Positions 1 through 5,907 are shown, counted from the stretch's first letter. The stretch: 6,313 nt of DNA from Candidatus Omnitrophota bacterium (GCA_016206675.1 JACQRD010000009.1:1-6313), one strand, 5' to 3'. The notes: generated by a model from the sequence alone, not told the origin. Numbers and translations: made by a program.

Positions 1-9
1 ACATCGACG

Positions 10-717
10 ATGCCAGCTACGCACTACCGCGCCGTCCTCGAGCGCATCGACAGCCTCTCCTACAACGTCCGCGGCTTCCGCTTCAAGCTGCTTGAGCCGC
101 CCAGGATCGAGTTCAAGGCCGGCCAGTTCGTCATCATGAACGTGCCGAAGGACGGCAGCGTGGTCAAGCGCGCCTACTCCATCGCCTCCCCGCCCCACGA
201 GCCGCTCTCAATTGAGCTGTGCATCCAGCACGTCGAGGGCGGCATCGCCTCCACGTGGTTCTGGCAGCTCAAGGAGGGCGAGCAGGTGACCATTTCCGGT
301 CCCCATGGTAACTTCCTGCTCAAGGAGTCCTTGGACTACGAGCCGGTCTTCATCGCCACCGGCACCGGGGTAGCCCCGTTGCGCGCGATGATCAAGCACC
401 TGATCCACGTCAATTTTCCCGGCACGATCTGGCTGCTCTTCGGCACGCGCTACGAGCACGCCCTGCTCTACGAATCGGAGTTCCGCTCGCTGGCGAACTT
501 ACGGCACAACTTCCGCTACATCCCGACGGTCAGCCGCCCCAAGGATTGGCGCGGCGAAACCGGCCACGTCCAGCAGATCTTTCAGAAGCACATCACGGAC
601 TACGCCAATAAGGAGCTATACCTCTGCGGCTGGCTCGAAGTCGTCAAAGCCGTCTGCAAGGATTTGGAGAGCTGGGGTGTGCCTCGCGAGAAACTGCATT
701 ATGAGGAATGGGCGTGA
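10..717 (+). CDS. FAD/NAD(P)-binding oxidoreductase of the ferredoxin-NADP reductase family
   Basis: A 235-residue flavoprotein reductase that should move electrons between NAD(P)H and a partner I cannot identify. An FAD-binding barrel comes first, with the RAYS flavin motif at residues 54-57, a GGIAS segment at 77-81 and GPHGNF at 97-102. The nucleotide-binding half follows, with TGTGVAPLRAM at 117-127, FGTR at 144-147 and YLCG at 204-207. It ends in YEEWA, as many family members end close to an aromatic residue. There is no ferredoxin domain and no Cys-rich C-terminus, so it is not PyrK or a phthalate-dioxygenase-type reductase. The ATG at 10 gives a normal family N-terminus, but the frame is open to the window edge and no ribosome-binding site is visible in the 9 nt before it, so the true start could lie upstream. 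mqnD follows about 50-60 nt downstream on the same strand; a role in quinone metabolism would be inference only. Confidence 0.85.
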   Translation: MPATHYRAVLERIDSLSYNVRGFRFKLLEPPRIEFKAGQFVIMNVPKDGSVVKRAYSIASPPHEPLSIELCIQHVEGGIASTWFWQLKEGEQVTISGPHGNFLLKESLDYEPVFIATGTGVAPLRAMIKHLIHVNFPGTIWLLFGTRYEHALLYESEFRSLANLRHNFRYIPTVSRPKDWRGETGHVQQIFQKHITDYANKELYLCGWLEVVKAVCKDLESWGVPREKLHYEEWA

Positions 718-724
718 TGCGTTT

Positions 725-807
725 GTTCGGAGTTCAAAGTTCGTAGTTCGTAGCCGAACCATGCGGTTATGGTCTTTGCTATGAACTCCGAACTACGAAC
801 TCCGAAC
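725..807. repeat. Inverted pair of 7-nt repeat arrays forming a long hairpin over the mqnD start
   Basis: The left arm, 725-752, is four heptads of the form GTTCNNA (GTTCGGA, GTTCAAA, GTTCGTA, GTTCGTA). The right arm, 783-807, is the same motif inverted: GAACTCC, GAACTAC, GAACTCC, then GAAC. Aligning the left arm from 725 with the reverse complement of the right arm matches 22 of 25 positions, leaving a loop of about 33 nt (750-782). The loop holds the ATG at 769 and most of the ATG at 781. The right arm is also coding and gives the residues NSELRTPN near the MqnD N-terminus. No flanking mobile gene is visible. Confidence 0.85.
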
Positions 808-1662
808 CAAAGTAGTGCTTTAGGAGTCATCACAGTAGGGCATACGCCGGATATGGACGATGCGTTCATGTTCTACGGCATCGCCGCAGGCGCGCTGAAC
901 CTGCGCGGGCTGCGGTTTGAGCACGTCATCGAAGACATCCAGGCGCTCAACCAGCGCGCCCAGCGCGCCGAGCTGGACATGACTGCGATTTCGGCCGCCA
1001 GTTACCCGGCGCTCTCCGGCGACTATTGGATCGTGTCGGTGGGCTCAAGCGTGGGCCGCGACTACGGGCCGCTGGTCATCTCGAAGCAGCCGCGCAGCCC
1101 GCAGGAACTTGCGGGGCAGCGCATTGCGGTGCCTGGCCTTCAAACGACCGCGTACATGCTGCTGCGGCTGGCCGTGCCGGACTTTGAGCCGGTCGTGATG
1201 CCCTTCTCGGACATTCCGCAAGCGGTGCTACGGGATGAGGTCGCGGCCGGGCTGGTGATCCACGAATGGCAGTTGATCTACCGGGATGCGGGGCTGCTGC
1301 CGGTGCTGGATCTGGGCACGTGGTGGCAGGCGCAGAGCCACTTGCCGCTGCCGCTGGGGCTCAACGTGGTCAAGAAGTCGCTGAAGAAGGCGCTGGCTCA
1401 GGACGTGGCGACGGTCTTCCGCGACAGCATCCTCTACAGCTTCGCCCACCAGGAGCAGGCGGTGGAGTACGCGATGCAGTACGGGCGCGGCATCGATGCC
1501 AACCGCGCGCGGCAGTTCATCGGGATGTACGTCAACGAGGACTCGCTCACCCTCTCGAAACCCTGCCGCCAGGCGCTGCGGCTGCTCTTCGACCGCGCGC
1601 ATGCGGCCGGCCTCATCCCCCGTGCCCCCCGCCTGAGCGTGATTGAGCCACTCAAAACCTAG
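769..1662 (+). CDS. mqnD: 1,4-dihydroxy-6-naphthoate synthase (futalosine pathway)
   Basis: Converts cyclic dehypoxanthinyl futalosine into 1,4-dihydroxy-6-naphthoate, the naphthoquinone core later prenylated to menaquinone. The fold is a periplasmic-binding-protein-like, two-lobed soluble enzyme. Recognisable segments are VGHTPDMDDAFMFY at 23-36, LDMTAISAASYPAL at 69-82, an SSVGRDYGPLVISK stretch at 93-106, PGLQTTAYMLL at 122-132, GLVIHEWQLIY at 161-171 and LPLPLGLNVVKK at 192-203. His165 in the IHE motif corresponds to the residue proposed as catalytic base in this family. MqnA shares the fold, but the IHE and PLPLG motifs point to MqnD, and a separate mqnA is present in the window. The start is uncertain: ATG 769 and ATG 781 are both in frame and neither has a Shine-Dalgarno sequence, while conserved sequence begins only near residue 20. 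The gene sits apart from, and convergent to, the other mqn genes. Confidence 0.9.
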   Translation: MVFAMNSELRTPNQSSALGVITVGHTPDMDDAFMFYGIAAGALNLRGLRFEHVIEDIQALNQRAQRAELDMTAISAASYPALSGDYWIVSVGSSVGRDYGPLVISKQPRSPQELAGQRIAVPGLQTTAYMLLRLAVPDFEPVVMPFSDIPQAVLRDEVAAGLVIHEWQLIYRDAGLLPVLDLGTWWQAQSHLPLPLGLNVVKKSLKKALAQDVATVFRDSILYSFAHQEQAVEYAMQYGRGIDANRARQFIGMYVNEDSLTLSKPCRQALRLLFDRAHAAGLIPRAPRLSVIEPLKT

Positions 1663-1690
1663 CACACAGCAGTCAGCAGACAGCACACAG
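1663..1690. repeat. Tandem 7-nt repeats between mqnD and def
   Basis: Four consecutive heptads fill nearly all of the 32-nt gap between the converging mqnD and def stop codons: CACACAG (1663-1669), CAGTCAG (1670-1676), CAGACAG (1677-1683) and CACACAG (1684-1690). The period is exact, with substitutions only at positions 3 and 4 of the unit. The tract shows no hairpin and no T-run, so it is not an intrinsic terminator. It differs in sequence from the GTTCNNA heptads on the other side of mqnD but has the same unit length. Confidence 0.8.
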
Positions 1691-1694
1691 TATC

Positions 1695-2198
1695 TTACAA
1701 ATACGTCTTGCGGCGGAAGACGTCCGTAGCGAGATTGGCAACGCGGTCGAGAAAGAGTTTGCCATTCAAGTGGTCCACCTCGTGCTGGGCCACCACCGCC
1801 TCGAAGCCCTCCAGCCGCCGCTCGTAGGCCTGCCCTTCGCGGTCTTGGGCCCTCAGGTGCACGCGCGTTGCGCGCCGGACGTCGCCGGTAAAAGCCGGGA
1901 TCGACAGGCATCCCTCTCGCCGGATCTCCGCAGCCTCCGGCTCACCCAGCACCGGATTGACCAGCACGAGCAGCCCGTGCGTCCTGCCTGCCTTTGGGTG
2001 CGCGGAGGCGTCCATGACGGCGATGCGCAGCCGGCTGCCCACTTGCGGCGCGGCTAAGCCCACACAGCGCGGATGGTGGCGCATGGTGGCGATCATCTGG
2101 TCGATGAACCGCTGCGTGGGAGCATCGAAACGTCCCACGAGATGGGTGGGCTGATTCAGGATCGGATCGGGCAGGCGGCGAATCGAGAGGACGGACAT
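1695..2198 (-). CDS. def: Peptide deformylase
   Basis: Removes the formyl group from the N-terminal methionine of new proteins, using a metal ion in the cytoplasm. The protein is 167 residues, normal for the family, and all three signature motifs are present. They are VGLAAPQVG at 46-54, EGCLSIP at 95-101 with the metal ligand Cys97, and QHEVDHLNG at 138-146 with ligands His139 and His143 and catalytic Glu140. One small oddity is Cys45 where many homologues have Gly at the start of the GxGLAAPQ motif. It is the last visible gene of the minus-strand run, beginning 18 nt after the ACT protein stops. No strong Shine-Dalgarno sequence precedes ATG 2198, so translation may depend on coupling to the gene before it. 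A fmt partner is not in the window. Confidence 0.96.
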   Translation of the reverse strand: MSVLSIRRLPDPILNQPTHLVGRFDAPTQRFIDQMIATMRHHPRCVGLAAPQVGSRLRIAVMDASAHPKAGRTHGLLVLVNPVLGEPEAAEIRREGCLSIPAFTGDVRRATRVHLRAQDREGQAYERRLEGFEAVVAQHEVDHLNGKLFLDRVANLATDVFRRKTYL

Positions 2199-2216
2199 GG
2201 CGACGGCGGCAGGCCG

Positions 2217-2762
2217 TCACAACACCGTGGTGTCCGAAGGGCGGAGGTTGACCCGCACGCCCAGCGAGCCGCCGAGGGTTTTCAGCCGCCGCTCAAGGGC
2301 CGCCAGCTTCACGCGGGAAGGCACTTCCACCTCAAGCAGCATCAAATAGAGGGAGGGCCTTTTGCCGGCGCTGCGGTGCGTGTGCACATCCGTGACGTTG
2401 ACGCCGGCTTTGGCGAGCGTGTCGGCCACGCGAAAGACGATCCCCGGCCGATCCGACCCGTAGACGGAAATCATGAAGGGCTTGCCCCGGCCGCGGGGCG
2501 TGGTCGCCTCCTGGCGTGAGAGGGGCTTGACGTAGACCACCAGCTTCAAGCGGCGCTGCAGCGTGCTGAAGGCCGCGCGCAGCTTCTCCGGCGTGACGGA
2601 GGCGCGGCCGGAGAGGATCAGCATGATGGCGAACTCCCCTTCAAGCCGCGTCATGGCCGAGTCTTCAAGGTTGCAGCCGAGCTTGTAGAGCACCTGGGTC
2701 ACGCCGGCGACGATGCCCGGCCGGTCCTTGCCCAGCGCCGTCACAATCCACCGCTTCGCCAT
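2217..2762 (-). CDS. Double ACT-domain protein, GcvR-like
   Basis: A 181-residue protein made of two ACT domains, which usually bind amino acids or mediate regulatory contacts. The first covers about residues 4-80, with KDRPGIVAGVTQVL at 12-25 and a following LEDSAMTRLEGEFA segment. The second covers about 95-176, with GSDRPGIVFRVADTLA and VNVTDVHTH. Each shows the DRPGIV turn typical of the GcvR group. There is no DNA-binding or catalytic domain. In E. coli, GcvR represses glycine cleavage genes by binding GcvA, but homologues elsewhere have no settled role and I do not claim that function here. ATG 2762 is preceded by a G-rich GGGGGA that may act as a close-spaced ribosome-binding site. The linker between the domains is GC-rich and encoded by a small palindrome. 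Confidence 0.85.
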   Translation of the reverse strand: MAKRWIVTALGKDRPGIVAGVTQVLYKLGCNLEDSAMTRLEGEFAIMLILSGRASVTPEKLRAAFSTLQRRLKLVVYVKPLSRQEATTPRGRGKPFMISVYGSDRPGIVFRVADTLAKAGVNVTDVHTHRSAGKRPSLYLMLLEVEVPSRVKLAALERRLKTLGGSLGVRVNLRPSDTTVL

Positions 2763-2799
2763 CGATCCCCCGCTATGCTGGTTGCGTGACGACTTCTGC

Positions 2800-3801
2800 C
2801 TACGCCGTACCGGCTTCGGCAGGCAGGTCGGTTGGCTCCACTTCGAAGCCCAGATCCTCGATCATGCGGTGCGCGTCGGTCGCGCCCTGGCCCGGGGTGG
2901 TGAGATACCCCTCCACGAAGATGGAGTTCGCCGGGTAGAGGGCCAGTGCCTGCAGCGAGCGCAGGTTCACCTCGCGCCCGCCGGCGGCGCGGATTTCGCT
3001 CGTCGGGTTGAGGAAGCGGAAGAGGCAGAGCGCCTTCAGGCATTTCATCGGCGTGAGGAACCGGTGCGCCTCCATTGGCGTGCCCTTGATCGGATGGAGG
3101 AAGTTGACTGGGATGGAATCCATCCGCTGCTCGCGGCAGGCGAAGGCCAAGTCCAGAATGTCCTCGTCCGTTTCGCCCATGCCGATGATGCCGCCGCTGC
3201 AGGTCATCAGGCCGGCCTTGCGGACGTTGCGGATGGTCTCGATCCGATCCTGGTAGGTGTGCGTCGTGCAGATCTCCGGATGGAACCGCTCGCTGGTGTT
3301 GAGATTGTGGTTGACCCACCCGACGCCGGCCGCTTTGAGCTTGCGGGCCTGCGCTTCGGAGAGGATGCCCACGCAAACGCAGATTTCCAGCGGCAGCTCC
3401 TGCTTGATGGCGCGGGTGACGTCGCAGAAACGCTCGATATCCTCATCGCTGGGCCCGCGGCCGCTGGTGACCATGCAGTAGCGCTTAGCCCCCCCTTGAT
3501 GGGCCCGCCGCGCGCCGTCGATGAGCTGTTCTTTCTCCATGAGGGGATACTTGTCGATCTTGGCGGAGGAGACGGAGGATTGGGAGCAGTAGTGGCAGTC
3601 TTCCGGGCAGAGGCCGCTGCGGGCGTTTTGCAGCACGCAGATCTTCACCCGCTTGCCGAAAAGCACCTTGCGCACCTCGAAGGCCGCCTGGAGTGCTTCC
3701 ATCACCTGCTCATCCGGCAGCGCGAGGATGGCCCGGCCCTCGTCGCGCGTGATGCCTTCCCCGCTCAGCGACCGGCGAACAATATCTGACCAGTTCATCA
3801 T
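2800..3801 (-). CDS. bioB: Biotin synthase (radical SAM)
   Basis: Inserts sulfur into dethiobiotin, the last step of biotin synthesis, using a SAM-bound [4Fe-4S] cluster and a sacrificial [2Fe-2S] cluster. The radical SAM motif CPEDCHYC gives Cys65, Cys69 and Cys72. The second-cluster ligands are all present: Cys109 (RYCMVTSG), Cys141 (LEICVCVG), Cys201 (TCSGGIIG) and Arg271 (EIRAAGGRE). Other landmarks are VNHNLNTSE at 163-171, GMGETDED at 207-214 and PVNFLHPIKGTP at 231-242. Its 333 residues are usual. The full ligand set argues against HydE or another BioB-like relative. The start is ATG 3801 or the adjacent ATG 3798; the first overlaps the mqnC stop as ATGA, and no Shine-Dalgarno sequence is visible, so reinitiation after mqnC is likely. 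No other bio gene is in the window. Confidence 0.97.
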   Translation of the reverse strand: MMNWSDIVRRSLSGEGITRDEGRAILALPDEQVMEALQAAFEVRKVLFGKRVKICVLQNARSGLCPEDCHYCSQSSVSSAKIDKYPLMEKEQLIDGARRAHQGGAKRYCMVTSGRGPSDEDIERFCDVTRAIKQELPLEICVCVGILSEAQARKLKAAGVGWVNHNLNTSERFHPEICTTHTYQDRIETIRNVRKAGLMTCSGGIIGMGETDEDILDLAFACREQRMDSIPVNFLHPIKGTPMEAHRFLTPMKCLKALCLFRFLNPTSEIRAAGGREVNLRSLQALALYPANSIFVEGYLTTPGQGATDAHRMIEDLGFEVEPTDLPAEAGTA

Positions 3802-5117
3802 CGAGCAGCGCCGGTGGCGGGTCCTGCTGCGGGGCGCCCGCTCAGGGATCCCTCCTTCGGCGTCCCTTTCGCGGGCATCCCCGCATCACCCGCCACTAAC
3901 GGCCGCGCGATGCGGCGCAGAATCTCGTAGCGCGTCGTGCGCTGGGCCGCATCGAAGCCGGACTCGTGGATCAGCGTGATGATCTCATCGACGGCGGTCT
4001 TATGGAGCCCCGCGGGCAGAGCTCCTGGCACCGGCACTCCGGCTCCGATGGGGGCGACATCCCGCCCCCCCGTTGGCTGCTGCACGACCATGCCGCCCAC
4101 GGCCGCAGGCCGTGGCGCAATGGCGGGATTGACGAAGCCGGCGGCCGCGTGGACGTTCTCCTCAAAGAGGGTGCCGCCGAAATCATCCGCCCCGAAGTGC
4201 AGCGCGATCTGGCCGGTTTTCTTGCCCTCCGAAAACCACGACGCCTGGATGTGCGGGAAGTTGTCCAGATAGATCCGGGAGAAGGCAATCATGCGCAGAT
4301 AGCGCGTGGGGCCGGCGTGCTCAGGGATGTGCTTCAGCAGCGGTGTGTTGCCGGGCTTGAAGGTCCACGGCACGAACGCCGTGAAACCGCCGGTTTCATC
4401 CTGCAGGTTCCGGATGGCGTCGAGATGGTCCATGATGTCCTGGTCCTCTTCGATGTGGCCGAACATCATGGTGGCCGTCGACTTCAAGCCCAGCTCGTGG
4501 GCCTGCCGGTGCACCGACAGCCACGCCTCAGCGCCCCCCTTCTTCGGCGCCAGCCGGCGCCGGATGCGGTCGGAGAGCACCTCAGCGCCTCCGCCGGGCA
4601 GCGTGTGCTGGCCGGCCTCCTTCAACTGCTGCAGCACCTCGCGGATCGTCAACCCGGCGACCTGCGCCATGTTGGTGATTTCCGAGGCGGTGAAGAAATG
4701 CGGGGTGATCTGCGGAAACCGGCGGCGGGTTTCCCGGATAAGCTCGAGGTAGTAGTCGAGCGGGATCGCCGGGTTATGCCCGCCCTGCAGCAGCACCGTC
4801 GTCGCCCCAAGATCGGCGGCGGACTGCACCTTCTCCATCACCTGCTCGACGGTGAGCGTGTAGGCGTCCTTCTGGCCCGGCTTGCGATAGAACGCGCAGA
4901 AGATGCAGTCGGTGATGCAGACGTTGGTGTAGTTGGGATTCGAGTCGATGACGAAGCTGACCGCCGGCTCAGGATGGAGCCGCCGCCTGACGTGGTTGGC
5001 CAGATAGGCCAGCTCCAGCAGATCGCCCTGCTGCCACAGTTGCAGGCCTTCCTCCCGACTTAAGCCGCGGCCGGAGAGCACCTTCTCTTCGATGGCCTCA
5101 GAGCAACTGATGCTCAT
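3798..5117 (-). CDS. mqnC: Cyclic dehypoxanthinyl futalosine synthase (radical SAM)
   Basis: Cyclises dehypoxanthine futalosine by radical chemistry, the step before MqnD. The cluster motif lies in NYTNVCITDCIFCAFYR (Cys67, Cys71, Cys74). LQGGHNP follows at 110-116, then family segments LPGGGAEVLSDRIR, ATMMFGHIEED, NLQDETGGFTAFVPWTFKP and LDNFPHIQASWFSEGK. These, especially NYTN and TGGFTAFVPW, separate it from its paralogue MqnE. I chose ATG 5117 because AGGAAG lies 7 nt upstream and the conserved region begins soon after; an in-frame ATG at 5204 would overlap mqnA by 107 nt. It overlaps the mqnA end by 20 nt. At 439 residues it is longer than the roughly 370 usual for the family. The excess is a low-complexity insert at about residues 328-370 and a Gly/Ala/Pro tail from about 407, both encoded by palindromic DNA. 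Confidence 0.95.
   Translation of the reverse strand: MSISCSEAIEEKVLSGRGLSREEGLQLWQQGDLLELAYLANHVRRRLHPEPAVSFVIDSNPNYTNVCITDCIFCAFYRKPGQKDAYTLTVEQVMEKVQSAADLGATTVLLQGGHNPAIPLDYYLELIRETRRRFPQITPHFFTASEITNMAQVAGLTIREVLQQLKEAGQHTLPGGGAEVLSDRIRRRLAPKKGGAEAWLSVHRQAHELGLKSTATMMFGHIEEDQDIMDHLDAIRNLQDETGGFTAFVPWTFKPGNTPLLKHIPEHAGPTRYLRMIAFSRIYLDNFPHIQASWFSEGKKTGQIALHFGADDFGGTLFEENVHAAAGFVNPAIAPRPAAVGGMVVQQPTGGRDVAPIGAGVPVPGALPAGLHKTAVDEIITLIHESGFDAAQRTTRYEILRRIARPLVAGDAGMPAKGTPKEGSLSGRPAAGPATGAAR
3814..3896. repeat. 83-nt nested inverted repeat encoding the MqnC C-terminal tail
   Basis: The ends are perfect 9-nt inverted repeats, GTGGCGGGT (3814-3822) and ACCCGCCAC (3888-3896). Nested inside are TGCGGGG (3828-3834) with CCCCGCA (3879-3885), GCCCGC (3836-3841) with GCGGGC (3871-3876), and AGGGA (3844-3848) with TCCCT (3863-3867). 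Together they make one long interrupted hairpin. Read on the minus strand in the mqnC frame it encodes about 28 residues rich in Gly, Ala, Pro and Lys, after the point where MqnC homologues normally end. It finishes 13 nt before the bioB start. There is no T-run, so an intrinsic terminator is unlikely. Confidence 0.75.
4004..4123. repeat. Hairpin-rich in-frame insert within mqnC
   Basis: This stretch contains two strong hairpins. One is GGGGGCG (4050-4056) with CGCCCCC (4063-4069) around a 6-nt loop. The other is CCACGGCC (4097-4104) with GGCCGTGG (4108-4115) around GCA, extendable imperfectly out to CCAT (4088-4091) and ATGG (4120-4123). Weaker pairs are GCCC/GGGC at 4007-4017 and GGAGCC (4004-4009) with GGCTCC (4041-4046). 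It falls between the EENVHAAAG segment and the C-terminal helix (VDEIITLIHESGF), where other MqnC proteins have only a short link, and it encodes low-complexity Pro/Gly/Ala/Val sequence. Exact insertion borders cannot be set without an alignment. Confidence 0.6.
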
Positions 5118-5907
5118 TCGCGAGCTTCCTGAAGGTGGCGATGCCTTCTTCTTCCGCAGAACCGAGGCGATAGATAAAGCTGTCCAGATAGCGCTCGATT
5201 TCATGGGCCGGCAGACCCAGTGAAGCTTCCTGCTCCTTGCCGATGGCGGCGAACTCCTTCTGGTTGATGGCCAGCGCTCGCGCGAGGCCCGCCTCGATTT
5301 GCTTCTTATCCTTCTCTGCGGCGTCCTTGCGGATGGCCCACACGGCGAAGGTCAGCGGCTGGTGCTGCCACAGCCACCATTCAAAAGCCAGGTCGATCTC
5401 AAACGGATACTGGGTGTTGACCTGCTGAAACCGCAGTGCCTCATCGCCGATCAAGAGCAGCGCATCCCCGGCCCCCCGGCCCGCCTCCCCATCGTAGTCA
5501 CGCGGCTCATACGCCGCGGGAATCACGTGATGGCGCTGCTCCAGCAGCAGCCGCAGCAGCACAGCGCTCGTTGAGGTCTGCTCCGTCACCGCAACCACCG
5601 CGCCGTCAAGCTGCCGGATGGGCCGGCGCGAGAAGAGCATCACGCTGTGGGCGCGTCCGCGCGCCGCAATGCCGAAGCGGCCCAGCCGCTCGAAGGCCGG
5701 CTCAAGCCTGAAGAAATCAACGATCGGCAAGAGGCCGGTCGCCACCTGGCCGGCCGATGCCTGCCGGCCCAACTCGCGCGGCGCGCACTCCACCACCTCG
5801 TAGCGCTCTTCCCAGGCCACTCCCCGGAAGAACGGCACGGTATTAAGGTACGGAACTTTCGCAATGCGCGCCGTCGCCGTGGACTTGGACGGTACGGTAG
5901 AGGGCAT
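5098..5907 (-). CDS. mqnA: Chorismate dehydratase (futalosine pathway)
   Basis: Dehydrates chorismate to 3-enolpyruvyl-benzoate, the substrate MqnE joins to SAM-derived adenosine. It is a 269-residue soluble two-lobed protein of the same fold as MqnD. Visible family segments are VPYLNTVPF at 18-26, GQVATGLLPIVDFF at 53-66, HSVMLFSRRPI at 87-97, TEQTSTSAVLLRLLL at 108-122, DALLLIGDEAL at 148-158 and the EWW...LTFAVWA region at 176-191. In that last stretch QHQPLTFAVW replaces the commoner TGLPFVFAVW, a mild divergence near the substrate pocket. The YLNT motif near the N-terminus and adjacency to mqnE and mqnC favour MqnA over MqnD. ATG 5907 is the only usable start before the conserved region; a GGAG lies 4 nt upstream. 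The first 65 nt overlap the end of mqnE and the last 20 nt overlap mqnC, suggesting translational coupling. Confidence 0.92.
   Translation of the reverse strand: MPSTVPSKSTATARIAKVPYLNTVPFFRGVAWEERYEVVECAPRELGRQASAGQVATGLLPIVDFFRLEPAFERLGRFGIAARGRAHSVMLFSRRPIRQLDGAVVAVTEQTSTSAVLLRLLLEQRHHVIPAAYEPRDYDGEAGRGAGDALLLIGDEALRFQQVNTQYPFEIDLAFEWWLWQHQPLTFAVWAIRKDAAEKDKKQIEAGLARALAINQKEFAAIGKEQEASLGLPAHEIERYLDSFIYRLGSAEEEGIATFRKLANEHQLL
5125..5130 (-). promoter_or_regulatory. Shine-Dalgarno sequence that fixes the mqnC start
   Basis: On the minus strand AGGAAG lies 7 nt before ATG 5117, within the last codons of mqnA. It is the clearest ribosome-binding site in the window and supports the shorter mqnC start rather than the in-frame ATG at 5204. 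Confidence 0.6.

Noticed and set aside
10..717. Dihydroorotate dehydrogenase electron-transfer subunit (PyrK)
   Set aside because: The C-terminal cysteine cluster for a [2Fe-2S] centre is missing; the only clear Cys motif is the YLCG of the nucleotide-binding half.
725..807. CRISPR array
   Set aside because: The repeat units are 7 nt and contiguous, without unique spacers, and the two arrays are in opposite orientation.
1663..1694. Bidirectional intrinsic terminator between mqnD and def
   Set aside because: No hairpin and no T-run on either strand; the gap is a direct 7-nt repeat.
2796..2822. Hairpin at the bioB stop codon (CTGCC/GGCAG enclosing GCCG/CGGC)
   Set aside because: Short stems broken by a 3x3 internal loop and no T-run; within chance expectation for this composition and inside the last bioB codons.
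2713..3789. Long plus-strand open frame opposite bioB
   Set aside because: It is the GC-rich antisense shadow of bioB, whose full set of cluster ligands and family motifs leaves no doubt about the coding strand.
2800..3801. HydE or other BioB-like radical SAM enzyme in place of biotin synthase
   Set aside because: All three [2Fe-2S] cysteines and the arginine ligand of true BioB are present, with family motifs along the whole length.
3844..3853. AGGGATCCCT palindrome as an operator site
   Set aside because: It lies inside the larger 83-nt nested inverted repeat and within coding sequence; no promoter is visible nearby.
3966..5063. Long plus-strand open frame opposite mqnC
   Set aside because: Antisense shadow of mqnC; the translation is rich in Arg, Gly and His and shows no recognisable domain.
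5118..5204. Upstream extension of mqnC to ATG 5204
   Set aside because: It would overlap mqnA by 107 nt, adds residues with no family match, and ATG 5117 has a good AGGAAG site.
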